Source: Aspergillus flavus (lineage: Eukaryota > Ascomycota > Eurotiomycetes > Eurotiales > Aspergillaceae). From it: DNA of 64,000 nucleotides. Made by a program: the position numbers and the translations under genes. Shown one piece after another: positions 35,223 through 48,891 of this stretch. The notes under the pieces were generated by a model. It had not been told where the DNA came from, did no database searches, and worked only from the letters and a program-made list of their open reading frames with translations. Each line of letters opens with the position of its first letter. Position 1 is the stretch's first letter. Location of the stretch: positions 5,146,001-5,210,000 of the forward strand of contig NC_092406.1 of the NCBI RefSeq assembly GCF_009017415.1, written 5' to 3'.

Positions 35223-38200
35223 TGAGGATGAGCGTTTCACCTTTATCTTGATAATATTTTTTCTTCTATATTTTTTTTTTCAACTCTTGTCATTCATTAC
35301 GGTGGTATGAGGTTGCTACAAACAAATATATTAACTTCTGGACTACATTGCAAAACAAGCAATTCTGTTTTATTGCATTGGTCGGAAAATATCACACCCT
35401 CTCCTGCAGGCAATATTGATCACCGTGCATACTTTGTCCGACTCTTCGTTCTCTGGAGTACAGATCTGTCAGAAAGGGGTGGGCCGGTCAAGGTTTAATT
35501 AAGGATCATATCTGCATCTTAGGGCGTCTGGCGATTCTTGGCTTAGTACACTGGTCTGTAAGGGACTTTTACAAAGAAAAGAAATAAAAATTAAACAAAA
35601 AAAAAAGTTAACACCACTGCTTGTGTACAAGCTATGTGTTTACAGCCATCATATAGGATATAATAAAAGCAAATATAAAAAGCCTCATGGTCCTTCCCAG
35701 TAAATTAGCCGTTGCCCTATGGCTTACAAGACCATTTGATTGGTAACTAATAGAATGACACACGGCGCACCATCTCAGCACAGACTTAAGCCGCCGTCGA
35801 TATTAAGAACCGTAACAATGCAACTCTAGTCTCTTCTTTATAGTAGGTATATCCAACGAATATATCAATATCTCCATCACCGTTACATTATCAATGCCAC
35901 CCTACCAATCGCCTCCATCAGGAAAGTCAATCTCTAACCGGACGTACGCAAGTATGCGTTATTATTACTCAGTATTATCATCATTATTTCCTGATTCGCG
36001 ATCGCGTATTACGACCAGCCAAGGACCCTCCATCTCCCACATCCCCATAGATATGGAGAATAGAATTAGGAGCTCCTGTTCAAGCAACCGACGACGAAGC
36101 TCAAGCATTGCTTAATCTCAGGGTCCACGGAGAGTGTCCGCGGGCATCCGCCTTCCAAGGTTCTACGTAAGTAAATGAGGGTGAACCAGAGATTAGACTC
36201 GGGTCTTAATTTAGTCTCCAATGCCCGACCACTTAACGCTTTCGGCAGTCTACCGATGAAACTGGTCTTTTTTTTTTTTTTTCTTTCACTTCCTGCAAGC
36301 GAAAGCCGAGCCCATGTGAGGAGACGTCGGGCTTGGAGTTGGTTTAGCTTCTATACTTAGTAAGGCCGTTCCTTTAGCGTCTCCTAATAGGGAAAGGAAC
36401 CGCTTGAGATCACGATTAATGAGGATAACGTTGGTCGATGATGGAGATGATACCATCCGAATTGTGTTTAGTCTTGGTCAATTCTACGTATCCAGAGACT
36501 AGGGGAGATTTTATACCGACCGAGTATCATCTCCGAGTGTCAATCGAATAGAATTTTTCTCCTTGCTTTCTTTTTCTGCGTGATTGTTGTCGCTTCACTT
36601 CTCTGGATCGCCTCGTATTGCGGAGGGAAGCACCAGTTAGGAAAAGATGAGAGAATAAAAAATAATTGAATAAAAGAAAATAAATCAAACTGAACCAAAA
36701 TAACTCCCAAAATTGTGGCGGATTCATAGTAGGAACTGCTATAGCCGTGAAAATTCCTCGTTTGGTCAGTCTGTGCAGTGGGATCGGGCGATATACGTAA
36801 GCGACGTTGACGAGATCGCCGAAAATTAATCTATCATTAATCTATCGCTCCTCCATCTGCTAACGCCCACTCTAAGATGAAACAAACGGGGGTCAATACA
36901 TCGATGAGCTTGTTTGTCTCATTGGATATGACTCTGGACTAAAGTGCAGCCGCCAGATTCTCTCACAGAGCAATGACTCCAGTATGTATGATGTAGGGTT
37001 CCGGATATCTACTTTGAACCATGCAAGAAGTAATTTAAAGTATGGAGATGGGTTACTATAGATAGAACCCCTACTTTCCTGACACATGGGCACAGCTCCG
37101 TTTCAACCCTCGGTAAGACTCCCTCCACTTTCTTGCTGCAGGGACTAATATCCATTCTCATTTACCACTTTACCTCCAGAATTTCTCCGAGGATAAATCT
37201 TCCCTGCCGCCGATGATTGGTGGCCTCGGGGGTTTGCCTCATCGAAATGGCACTCTCTCTAAGGGCAGGATTTTTAGTCCGATCCAACTCCACGAACCCT
37301 AAGTCAAACTAATATACGGAGTTCTCCGTTCGAGACCTTACCAACAACGATGGCTTGCTTTCCACAGTAGTTTAATAAGTACGGTACTTCTCAGTGCCAC
37401 GGATCCAACTGTAACTCAATCCACGATCACTTGAGCAAAAACAAACCAACAAGGAAATACCAATGATGTTCTCCTGCCCGGACCTAGCGACCGATTCAGA
37501 CTAGAGCCCTTGTCATAGTGCGATGCCATCCTCCCTCCGAAATGTAATTTCCATGGTTGATAAATTCCCCTGGGGCTTCTAGGGCCCTTCTGGATGCTTG
37601 CACATGCTTGTCATGGTATGTCGATCGGCAATGGATCGTCTTGGTCTGCGAACCACCGTTCCTTGGTCACCGTCGCTGGTTTACACGCATGCATCGCGTT
37701 CCCATTAGGGACGATATCCGGACCATCCAGCGCGAAACGGACTTTCTACCGTACATGGTTAAAGGAGCTGTTGCGTAGCTGAGGTGTACTCAGAGTAATT
37801 TGGCCGGCTGAACTTGGCGCAGCGCATCCTTCATGTCTGTAAGCAACCAATCCGCATGAAGTACAGTACCTGCGTCTTGTTCAATCGACGCTGGCATTCC
37901 CATTGGTCAACATGATGAACAATCTTCAGCACAGGAAAAACGTGATCCTCTTCCGTAATCCTTCCCTTTCCACCCCTATCGACGCAAAGTATTCTTAACA
38001 GTGAACCCCCATTACCTGCGGATATATGACCCGCAGCTTGGTGTCTCTGGTCAACGATCTAGACATCGACCAACACCAAGACCACGCCCCATAATGCCAT
38101 GATAACTATGCCAGAACAGGAACGCAACGAGCGGAACTACCCGCCTCAGGGACCGATGTCTTGCACCCTGTGTCAATCGAGCGGCTCGACTCTAGTGCCA

Positions 38201-40731
38201 GCTTAATTTCATCGCATATGGTGCAGATTTAGAGCTTCGGTGAGGTCTCCACTCGGAGGGGCCGTATCCAGCATGCCTGGTCCATGAGCGAAGGTCCCCG
38301 TCGCGGTGGGACTATCGGGTATATTCCCTGGTTGACTGCCGGGGATATCTGTCGGTGAGATTAATACTGGTTGTTTTATTGCGCAGCGGAGCGAAGCAAG
38401 CGTTATTGGAGTGTTGACACCTTGATCTATTTCGGTCGCCGACAGCTACTCACTACTACATACGACCAAATCGTTACTAGTTAAGTGTAACTGGGCAGCC
38501 TTATCAGTTTACTTGCGAGGGTTTGACTAATAGTATATTGATGAGAAGTCATAGCGACGATGAGAAAGTCTACGCGACTCTATTCGGACCCTCAGGGATT
38601 CATGAGTCCTTCGTCTCCAGTACACGTACACGCAACGTACAATGTGAATATGAAAACACCTATCTCAAACTACAAAAGAACAACTACACCCGGATAAGAA
38701 ACGGATCAGACACCTGAACGAAATCCAGCTCTTACAAATTTTGTTGCTCTTGTTTGTGTGTTGTGGGACGGCGAAATCAGTCTGCCTGATTAGGCATCTC
38801 CGTTCGTGCAGAACGCCCCCCTATCAGTATCCACTCGGTCTGTACGGCATACCTGGATGCAAGACATTGTCTAGACAAGGCTGTCTACTTTCTGCACTAG
38901 GAAAGAATAATTGGAGGTAAGTTGGTTATACTTATGTCCTGGCCCTGTGAACTGGGAACACTATCATTTAAAAATCATTTAGGGACTGTCTCCAAGGATG
39001 GGATAGCATGACTACAATGCGCTTATTCCCAGCTACTTTCTGAAGACGGAACCTTGTCCTATTTGAATTGCCAGGGTAGATGTATAACGACTCCAGCCTC
39101 TTCACGAATACCAGGGAAACAAAGAATAAGTGTCAGTCCAATGACTGAAGATATTAGTTATCCCAGATACCGAGCTCTATGTGTATCAAAACCGTTGAAC
39201 TTACAATAGCTTCATGACAGTACACGATCAGTTCTACAATTGGCAGAGTATACCAACATTTCCATCTCCAACTCGGAGGGTCGAACACTAACACAAGCAC
39301 CACACCAGATCATTCATACCTGCTGATACTAACATCCTTATACTTCAACCAGACTAAACACTACCACCCCCTCATTCTTATGCGAAATATCAAGGATAAC
39401 CTACAACTTGCCTAGATATACGACTCCTATCAGTCTCAACCGTAACGAGAACACAAACACCCATCACAGATAAACCACCTTCCCATTCCAGTCTCTCCCT
39501 TATCTACCACAGAGATCAGAACCAGCATTCTCACAAGAACAAGATACTCACTCAACCAAAAACCACAACAATAACCCCTTCCAACACCCCATATACTCCA
39601 ACTACACAAAACACACAAAGAAACCAAGCAAAGCAACACCAACCCCCCAAATAAAACCAAACTAACCCACACCTTAATCACACCCCCACCACCAAAAACC
39701 ACCAAGGTACAAAAAGAAACCAAGCAACAACAGCACCAATAACCATATCAGGCTAACCCCCTCCACAACCTAGACCCAAACCTAAACCCACACTGTTAAA
39801 CCAAAACCAAAACCAAAACCAAAACCAAAATCAAACTAAACCCAAAAGCAAAAACAAAAGCAAAAGCCACGTAAAGAGCCAAACCCAAACACAAACTCAA
39901 AAACCCCGTAGCGCGAGTCCAGAATCCTTCGTCGTTTCACCATGGCCGGGCACTTGACTCGATTCGGGTATGCTCTGCGTTTCAATGAATGCATGAGGAC
40001 TATAGAGGCTAGAGTAGTGGGGGGTTATGTCTTGGGGGTGCACTGAGACTAGGATGAGGAGTTTCTTGGGTTGTGATTTGAAGAAGGTGGTGTGTTTGGT
40101 TTAGTTTGGGTTTAGTTTCGGGAGGTGGTTACCTCTTTACTAGCCGAGATTTTTGTTTCTTCTTTCTTGAGAAGAAATGTAGGATGGATGCTGGTTGTTA
40201 TTGGGTTTGGTGTTTGGAGATTGGAGTTTGGGTATTGATTGGGGTTTGGAGGTGGTTCTTCTTTCTTGGTTTGAGATTTGGGTAGTAAGTAGTAAGTACT
40301 AATTAGAAGTATGTATATCGGAATTATATGGGGTTTGGGAGTGATTGGGTGCGGCGGTAGTAGAAACATGTATACTTTAGCTGGAGGTTTACTTACTACT
40401 CCGTATACCTCGCTTGTGTGATCAGATGGAATAATATGTGATCTATTGGCTTTTTGTATATTTTGATTGAGGTTTCTTTTATATTCTTTACTTGTGACTG
40501 TTTTACATTCTGTGAGGGATCCTTGGTAGAGGTTGTTTCATGGTAGACTTGATACTCTGCACTCTGCGTGGGATGCATTTCAATCAATCCTTTGGTAGAA
40601 GAGAAAAATACATAAATAAACTCTTATTATAATACCCATATATATAACCTACTCCAATCCAAATAATACCCCTCACCCTTTACTATAGCACTCCCAACTA
40701 CAGCATTAACTCACCAACGGATAAACGCTTA
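35223..40731. other. 5.5-kb region without a recognised gene
   Basis: Short open frames only, none with family resemblance. A perfect inverted repeat ACGGAGTTCTCCGT lies at 37316-37329, an ACCAAA tandem repeat at 39799-39832 and a TACTCCGTA nonamer at 40397-40405. The stretch 39400-39920 is strikingly A/C-rich on the plus strand. No transposon ends or tRNA were seen. Confidence 0.45.
39799..39832. repeat. ACCAAA tandem repeat
   Basis: About five consecutive copies of the hexamer AACCAA/ACCAAA followed by degenerate AAAGCA-type units to about 39868, in an A/C-rich stretch. Confidence 0.85.
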
Positions 40732-43700
40732 TTAGATCTCCTTCAAACCAGGCAACGTCTGAGAAGACGGATACGGAGACCGATTGACACCGCCATCCAC
40801 GCGCAGAACGACTTTCACGCTAATAGCCCTGGCTTCTCTGATGCAGCACGCTAGACACGTCCGTCCAACTCTGCCAATAAGAGCATGATATCCAAGTGAA
40901 GCGCACCACGCTCGGGCGAAGGTTTCCCTGTCGTGGCCGCCACGCGCGTCGACGATGAGCACTTCGTGCTTCTTGTGATGGTTGCTGTGGTTGCTGTGGT
41001 TGTTGTGGTGACTGCCCTCAAGGAAAGCGTCGTCAGGGACACAGTGCTCGGGGAGGGAGTCTAGCGATATGTGTTTATATTTGTACCCGCTGTGGAGAGG
41101 GTGGCCTGGGAGACGGTGGTGATGTCGGGGGCTTGAACTGCTGGACGGCGTTGATGTGCCACTCCCAGTGGGGCATGCGCAGTGATATGATATGAAGTTG
41201 CCCGGTGGGCGGCATTCGTGAGATGTGATGAACCGGACGTTGTACCTCAGTTGGAAGGAGACTTTCCAGGGTGAGTCAGTTCCTGAGGCGATCGAAAAGG
41301 TCATAAGGGCTCTGTCGACGATGGGATGCGGCGTGTTTTCCAATGACTGCCCGTCCTTTCCAGAGAATGTCAATGTCTCGAAGACTACGTTCTTCGGTTC
41401 TTTCTCCAACGGGGAGTCCAACGGTAAGGAGAATGCGCCGCTGACTCGCTCACCACGCCCAAGTGGTGTTGATTCATACGCTAATTTATTCCCCTGACGG
41501 ATGCGCGGCTTTCCAGGCATTGACAGAGGCGGTTGAACAGAAACCTCGAACCATGAATTGTCCAGCGGCTGAACTGTCCAGGCATCTTTAGGCACAACCG
41601 CGCTCCTTATCCAGCCCAAGCACTCTTTCGTATCTTCCAGACTGGCCAGGACTCGACCGACAACACACTCTTTGCTCCACCAAGTCATTCCATTGTACGC
41701 AAATCCACCGTAGAGGTTTGCAATGGGCCCTAGTTTCGCGAGAGCATCTGAGTCATTCTCCAATATCGTAGCCATGAGGAGGTGGCTGATCTGCTCTCCG
41801 GGGAAAACAAAACCGGACAGCCAGCTGCGGGTAATCCAACCACCAAGCTGCACAGAAGCCTTCTGATCTTGAGAGCAGTGGAGGGCTATCCACCGGCGGG
41901 ATGGGCTTCTGGTATGCATTTCCTCTTTACTAAGAGGCGCACCAGCTTCGGCTGGCAGCATATTGTGTACTGGTTTATTATACGCATTAGTGACTGCTTC
42001 ACTCATTTGACCCGACCCAATCGCAGACTCCAGGCCCGCTCTGAGTCCATCAAGTCCTGGCCAGCCAATCTCTTGACCAAACACAAGTAACCCTTGGAGC
42101 TGTTGGTCGAGGTATGTTGGGACCAGACTGCAGTTCCAGGCTGACTCAGTGGACTCGGCGGCTGAGCCAGACAACGATCTGTGGAGCAAATTTTCGAAGA
42201 AAGAGCGTGAATTCTTCTCGTGATTCTTTTCGCCTCTCGAGTTTCCCGTGTGTTCTACGGGGTCGAAGCCAGGATGGTCAGGCTCGTCGGCCCTGTAGCT
42301 AATGTCAAACGTATCCATAAAGCGTCGTACCACCACCAAGTCCCAGTCTACCTTTCCGCTCCGTAGCTTCTCGAAATCATCTATGTCTTGAACGGTGATC
42401 TGCAATTCCTTGGAATTATCCAGAATCCCCACCCGGACAGTGGCATCGAGACGGAGAAGCAGTTCCGCGGCGAGGAGCATCTGGATAAGGAGCCACCTGC
42501 GCTCGAGCGTTGGATGCATCCAGGGTTTTGAGCACGTAGAAGGGTCCAAGAGATCACCGTCCGGATGAGGACCGGCTTCCCACAGCAGCTGTCCTGCATA
42601 TAAACGCCACTCGGGAAGACTAAAATCCACCCACGCGTTCCTTGCGGCGAGGGTCATGGTCAAAGCCTTAATTTGAGATTTGAGGCTATGAGCCAGGCTG
42701 GAGTCCGCGAGCAGAGGTTTGGATGGAGGGTAGAGGAATTTAGTGAATAGGCCACTGTATAAGTCTCGGGTAGATTCGGTATCAAGGATTGTGGTTGCTT
42801 TCTTTCCGTGTAATAGTTCACGACGAAGGTTTGTTAACGTCCGCAGGCGTTCCACTAAGCACTGTAGATTAATGTCCCGTACGCCGATCTTTTTCCAGGC
42901 AGATGGGCCATCGCAGAGCAACTGTTTCCGGTCATATGGAGCGCCCCCAGACAGTGCATAAACGTCATGATAATGCTCCATCAGTTCATATACCTCCGAG
43001 GCCGGAATCGAGGAAAGCTGTATGTAATTCAATTTCCCCTTTGGCTCTTCAGGGTAGCGCACAGCATCCGCAACCGGGAGCTCTAGGAAATGACGAAACC
43101 CAACCGCTCCTGGGTCCTTTCCATTCATTGACAGCATGTTTGGTACTTCAAAAATTCCGATGTCGAAAGTCGCTCTTTTAGCGCCTCCGGTTTTCTTCCA
43201 ACTATTAAGATGTATCGGCTCATCTTTGGAGATTACCCACCTGTCTGGAACAGGTAGATGAGCATGCAACGTACATAGAGTATACGACGGATGAGGCAGT
43301 GGTTTTCGGTCCCACAAATTTTGAATAGTAGGATCGTGGTCATCGAAGGGGAAGATCACCTGTGGGTAATGATGGTCATACTTGCCCCTTTCAAGGAGGA
43401 AGAATGGGGCTCCTGAGAAAAGAGTCTCGATTTCTTTTTTGCTGAGCGCATATTCAGATGACGGCGTAGCATTATGAACACCCTCTTGGTTGTGTCCCTT
43501 CGCAGACGGTTCATGCGCATGCGGGGAGCTCTGGGAACCCGTATGACTTTTGGCAGCTGTTGCCGTTGATTGCTTAGATTGGTTTGCATGAGTCTGTTTC
43601 TACGGTCAGATCCACTCCAAATTCTAAATGAGACTATCTGGGTGGAATATAATCGAGAAGGAAAGCTTACACTACCATGGTCCCTCTCCACTGTCGGCAT

Positions 43701-43895
43701 CTCCGATTCTGAATCATCTCGATGTCTCCGGAACAGATCTTGGAACACATTCCTGTCATGAGTGCCACGAGTCTGACTCGGCGCATTCGGAACAGATGCC
43801 CTTCTTCTCAATCTCAAATTCGGATTCCTAGGCACGCCATCGTCCTCTGCTGGCGCACCAGAGACAGAATGCCGACGGCCAAAAAAGAAAGACAT
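40732..43895 (-). CDS. Conserved-looking protein of unknown function, 1030 residues
   Basis: Two exons, 43895-43671 and 43599-40732, joined across a 71-nt GT-AG intron (GTAAGC...CGTAG). The splice yields DHGSKQTHANQSKQ and restores a single frame through LFSGAPFFLLERGKYDHHY into the long exon. The first 130 residues are Ser/Arg/His-rich and probably disordered. The body (about 170-870) is a globular, Trp- and Leu-rich region without a motif I recognise. A His/Asn-rich linker (HHNNHSNHSNHHKKHEV) precedes a C-terminal segment with several cysteines (VGRTCLACCIREARAI). There is no signal peptide or clear membrane helix. It looks like an Aspergillus protein conserved within the genus, but I cannot assign a function. 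A region before the His-rich linker is Ser/Pro-rich and variable. Confidence 0.8.
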
Positions 43896-44596
43896 CGTCT
43901 TTCGCTTCGAGTTGTATTGAAGTAACGTGTTTTGTATGCCTATACCTAGTTTATAGCTGAGAAAAGAATTTCTGGCTGTTCGGCATGCCGAGGTAAGCCG
44001 GCTATAAGTTGGTGCCCAAAGACAAGCGATCCGCAGCGTAGGAACTGATTGTCAAGCGATATCCTCATTTACACGGCGAAGAATCAACTCTTGTGACGGC
44101 GCTTATTATATATACAAGACTTATATTGCTAATGCAGGGACAAGGTCTAGAACAAAGGAAGAAGTTGAGTTGGAAGTGACGGGCAGTGATAATCGATGAC
44201 GTCGGGCAAACCACGGGCCGGCCGAAGTTACCTGATTCAGTAGGAACCTCAGGGACGGTTTTATCTACATGGCATGACAAGTAATGGGGCAATTAGACAT
44301 CTGACGCCCGATTTATGCGCTAATCGGGCCGAATGGCATTAATATTCGGAGTACGTGATTACACAATGTACCTTAATCAAAAGGCATTGTGACATGGTCT
44401 AGTATAACGTGGTTGATGCCCACTAATGTCAACCAACTCATCAGTCTAAAATACGTACGCCCACGTTCATATAAAATGGTAAATCATAAATATGTGCAAT
44501 TTTTTCCTTCGAAGACAATAAACTAAAAGGACATCAAGGCATCAGTCATTAGATTATTCCGAAGTCCTCCAGAGTTATTTAGTCCAATATCTTCGC
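43896..44596. other. Intergenic, no gene recognised
   Basis: Holds the promoter of the 1030-residue gene and the 3' end of the dienelactone hydrolase gene. The 75-codon open frame (minus 44065-44292) has no motif. Confidence 0.5.
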
Positions 44597-45520
44597 TTAA
44601 GCGTGCTTGTGAAGGAATTCCAAAACAGTCTTGTATCCCCTCTCGTACTCTTTGCGGACTTCAGCGTCCTCGAGGTTCGAACGGGCTGCCATCCAGCCGT
44701 GGATCTGAGTGGAGAAAGTCTCAACGTAGTTCTCCTTCTTCAGGTTGGAGCCGAAGTCCTGGACATCCTTCGGGTTCTCATCCTTGGACGCGAGCACGGC
44801 CATGGGGATTGAGACCGACTTCGCATCTTCTGGGGCAAGCATAGCGGGGTGGCACTGCACGGCGGCCTTGAAGATCTTGTTGTCCTTGCCCGAGGCCAGG
44901 GCGGTGATCTTTCCACCCCAGCAGTAGCCCAGGATCGACCAGGACCCGAACTCGCCGTTGGGGGCGAGCTTGTTGGCTTCGGAGACAACATCTGGGATCT
45001 TAGAGAGGGTGCTTGGGGGCGCGGCCTTGGTCTGGAAGAAATTGCCGAGTTTCTGCTTGTGGTCATCGTTCTGGGGAGGGAACCAGGTAATGTCGGCGGG
45101 CTCGCCTTCGAAAAAGTCGGGCATGAAGACCCGGTACTTTTGCTCATTGGCAGTGGCGAGAATGTCGGCTCCCTGGATGGTCTGGTCGAAGAAACCGAAG
45201 ATGTCTATTGACTTTTCTTAGCTATGTGGGTGCGGGGTGTCGATGGCGAGTAGTTTTTACGCACCGTAGATGACTAGGATAGCCTTGGAGGCATTTTCCG
45301 GACCAGTGACGTCTAAGAGCTGTCAATAAAAGCAGTAAACTAAGCCATCTAAACTGAAACATACATGTCTTCAAGCCATTGATGGTCTTGTATTCACCCT
45401 TGGCCTGGTAGCCCTTGGGGACAATGGGAGGGATACTGCAAACTATTAGTATAGTTCGATACTGTCAATCTTGAAAGGTAAAAATACTCACGAGCAACAG
45501 GCTTTGCTAACACCAGACAT
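44597..45520 (-). CDS. Dienelactone hydrolase family protein
   Basis: Four exons, 45520-45492, 45435-45365, 45312-45265 and 45204-44597, with introns of 56, 52 and 60 nt, give 251 residues, normal for the family. The start is MSGVSKACCSIPPIVPKGY. The alpha/beta-hydrolase core has ILVIYDIFGFF and the nucleophile elbow GYCWGG, so the nucleophile is cysteine (about C144). The acid is probably D191 (ASKDENP) and the base H218 (IHGWMAAR), giving the Cys-Asp-His triad of dienelactone hydrolases. Bacterial members hydrolyse dienelactone in chlorocatechol breakdown; fungal AIM2-like members are cytosolic and their substrates are unclear. There is no signal peptide. The four-exon layout is well supported by frame continuity. 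Confidence 0.9.
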
Positions 45521-46828
45521 GGCGGCAGAAGAGCAATGAATTGGTCGAAATGATGATGGTGGGGTTTTCAACGACGAGAAGGACCTTCGCAAGGGAGATG
45601 TTAGAAGCTGCTTGTAAAACATATTTAGTGAGGAAACAACGCACAAGAAACCAAGACAGGACAATTGGCGACTACCAGACGTGTAAAGTCAGTGGAAGTT
45701 GCTGAGTATGGTAAGGGAATGATTTTCGAGGGATGAAAGCAGGAAGGCCGGTGTTTTTTTGACAGAAGGTATCCGAGGTATCGCTTTGACCCCACCTGGA
45801 CAACCGACGTCATCGCCGCAACATCTCGGCAGCGTCCACGGTTACCTTCTACATAGCTGATATCAACCCACTTTTCAATAGTCACATATATTTTAGGATG
45901 TAGATGTTCAGAATAATGTTCTATATATTACCATATTCAACGTTATCCGTGAAGACAGACTTCAAGTCGTGAATACTACTTCAGCACTGGATGAACGAAT
46001 ATCCGCTATATGTGGGGTCTCGATACACTTACCCATGAGCACTTTCTGCTGAAGAACTTCAACTACGCAGGTTTCAGGATCAAATATTAGAACCGATTAT
46101 CAACTGTAATACATTTCAGCTCAGAATCCCAATTCCTTGAGTCACAGGTTTATATACTAGATGCCATAACAATAACACTTTTTGCTAGCATTCAAAAAGA
46201 TTATCACTAGCCACCACTGTACCATATTAACACAAGAGATAGCGGGCTTACGATATACTAGCCAGGGTATTTCTCGAGACTTCTCAAGCTGATACATATT
46301 GTCCGGCTAAATTTGAATCAAGAAATCTAATTCTTCAATCTTCTGATTGCTCCCGACAGGTTGGTATCCTCTTTCGGATAAGAGGTTCTGTAATTTAACA
46401 TTAGTGGATCTCGTTCTTTCTGCTTTCTTATAGGGAGCATGTCTGAATAATGTGTCTGAGAGCAGCTAGTCTAGACGACAAAATTGTTAGTTAGGGCAGT
46501 AGGCATTCTGAGTTAGTACTATAAATCCTCTGTACTGCGGAGGGTACGCATCTATCATAAACCCTTCATATTAGACCCCTACAATAGCTTCAGATATAAG
46601 TCTTGATATAATGATATAACAGTCCTATTCAGGCTACCGCCAAGATACTGTACCTAACGGACAGACAAATAAAAAAGTATAAACCATATGCTCATGTCCG
46701 TTCATGCAACGTAATCTCATGCCCCCAACATCATAACAATTCTCACTCATAAGTATATCATCGATAGTAGCATAAGCCACCGATAGTAGCATAAGCACCA
46801 GTAGCTCGCAACCCACTCATCAATACCA
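45521..46828. other. Intergenic, no gene recognised
   Basis: Promoter of the dienelactone hydrolase gene and 3' end of the CREG-like gene. AT-rich; open frames are short and carry no motif. Confidence 0.5.
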
Positions 46829-47698
46829 TTAATACCCCTTCTCCCCAGGAAGCCTCACATCCTCCCATCCGCGTCCATCCCCAATACCCGGCAAACTCTC
46901 CTCCCTCCGAATACCCTTCCACTCAGTCACATTCATCCACCCAATGCGCTGGAACCCGCCGAAGCCACCAATCCAATAAACCTGAGTGACAACCATGCGG
47001 ACCCAGTGGCTCCTATGCGGGGAGCCCGGCCGCTCCGGCAGCCACACCCGGGCATCGGGGTGAGCTTTAAGATAGCAGGACCGAAGAGCCGCCTCCGTGT
47101 CCTCCGGGACAGGGGACGGGAAGGACTCGACGTACCCGAAGAGAGTAACGCGGGGGAGACCGGCAGGGCTGAGCGGGAAGCCGGGCCAGAGCGGCTCGGT
47201 CTCGTTCAAGTGGTCCCACCAGTCGAGGGTGATGCTGATGTTAGAGCCTTCAGCGGTGTTGCGGAAGGTTGTTTCGACTTCGAGGGCGAGGAAAGTCGGG
47301 TCGCCGTTGCCGCCGTTGCCGCTTGAAGGGGGCAGGGCCTCGTCGCAGTCTGAGATGTATTCTTTCTGGCTGATGGACAGGCCGGCCACGGCGGCTGGGA
47401 CGTGGACGTCCTTGGGTGTGTGAGAGAAGATGGTGGAGGCTACGCCTGTGGTTGAGAGAGCGAGGAGTCGGCGGGCCATCAGGGTGGAAGTGAACCATGA
47501 CGGTGCGGCTTCTGCCTCGGGGTCTTTCTCGAAGGTGTCGGCATTGTTCTCGGGGGTCGAGGGAAAGTTATAGGTATCGCCTAGGACTGTCTGGTCGGGG
47601 GAGGCATTTTCGGCAGCTGAGAGGGGGACCGCTACAGCCTGGACGAAGAGCAGAGCTAGTGTGGAGACGAGGGCGAGACCTCGGTCAAGACCCTTCAT
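46829..47698 (-). CDS. Secreted CREG-like FMN-binding split-barrel protein
   Basis: Single exon, 289 residues from ATG 47698. Residues 1-23 (ending FVQAVAVP) form a signal peptide. Residues 65-250 resemble the CREG family, related to pyridoxamine-phosphate oxidases: SWFTSTLMARRLLALSTTG, the loop HVPAAVAGLSISQKEY, then GDPTFLALEVETTFRN and a final HWVRMVVTQVYWIGGFG block. Possible N-glycosylation sites are NIS, NET and NVT. CREG proteins in animals are secreted or lysosomal glycoproteins; the fungal role is unknown, and FMN binding or catalysis cannot be judged from the sequence. The 1.2-kb gap to the cyclin stop holds its promoter. The gene appears intact. Confidence 0.85.
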   Translation of the reverse strand: MKGLDRGLALVSTLALLFVQAVAVPLSAAENASPDQTVLGDTYNFPSTPENNADTFEKDPEAEAAPSWFTSTLMARRLLALSTTGVASTIFSHTPKDVHVPAAVAGLSISQKEYISDCDEALPPSSGNGGNGDPTFLALEVETTFRNTAEGSNISITLDWWDHLNETEPLWPGFPLSPAGLPRVTLFGYVESFPSPVPEDTEAALRSCYLKAHPDARVWLPERPGSPHRSHWVRMVVTQVYWIGGFGGFQRIGWMNVTEWKGIRREESLPGIGDGRGWEDVRLPGEKGY

Positions 47699-48891
47699 GA
47701 TGAGCCTTCGCTTTGGATGTAGATGGGTAAGACCTGTAAAGTAGAGATTTAAAGCAAAGATAGAGCTTGTAGGAAAGGGATGTGTTATGGAGGAAGCTAC
47801 GCCAAGAATTGTCCCCTCACATTGGACTCCGGATGGTCTGATGATGAGGGTGACTGTGAGGGGAACTGCAACAACGCCGGATCTGATCTTATCTGATTAC
47901 GCTAGGACGTATATAGCTAAGCGTACTGTGCACCTGACTAGCGCAACATCCGATTCCATCCGGAGGTTCCGGCACACTCCGGCATTGATGCCTGCCTCAG
48001 GCTGCCTAGGATGACAATGACTCACCGGTAGTTTGCAGCGCCACTCGATCGTCGGATGCTCACCGAAACACAGAGAACTGGAATAGCCAGTTCGGTGACT
48101 CATGACCTCTATCACGAGACCATGTCAGATAGGTGCCTCATGAGAACACTAGAGGCGACTACCAGCTGGTTCCATGGCTTGGTTGTCTCCTTGCGTAAAG
48201 GCCTTACGATGGAATCCACCGATGATGGCCTCAGGCAAAGAGGCATTAAGATCAAAGCCCAAATATCCCTCGATCAACCAGTCACAGACACAATGGAAGA
48301 ACCCCTACTTTGACCAGAAAACTCCTTCAGAAAATAAAATATGCATTGTAGAACACTAAATCCGCCGCTACACCGTCGACCGAGATGACAAACAACCAAG
48401 AGAACAAAGCACACAAAGAAGAAACCCTGCCATTGCCGCACACTCCAGTTCATGATAGTAGTAGTAATAGTAATAAATATCCACGATATGGAACAAAGTA
48501 AATGATAAAAGATAGTGATAGAACCTCCCCGTCATAGATCATACACAAGTGGACTGCGGGTTACAGGACCACTGCACCAGACAGAGGTGGACGCAGACTC
48601 CGTCGCAGAATTCCAACCAAATCCAACCAACACCAGGGTATATACAAGACGGGAGATGTTTCCCGACGAAAGAAGATATGAGATAAAGTTCACACAAAAC
48701 TTTTCCCACCGGATGTCTGCGGTTCCGCCCTCTGTAGGCGTTGAGGCTAAATCAAGATCACTCGGTCGACGAGTTCAGGATATTATGCAATAAACAATAA
48801 CTTTTCCTTTCTACAGAAAAAAGAAAAGAAAAGAACAGAACAGAAGGCGAACCTGTCCACTGCATAAAAGTTCCGTCCAGCGAACGAATCT
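47699..48891. other. Intergenic, promoter of the CREG-like gene and 3' end of the cyclin gene
   Basis: No gene was recognised. The cyclin 3' untranslated region should lie just below 48892. Confidence 0.5.

Noticed and set aside
39770..39870. Telomere-like CCCTAA-type repeats
   Set aside because: The units are ACCAAA and degenerate AAACCC words, not true TTAGGG/CCCTAA arrays.
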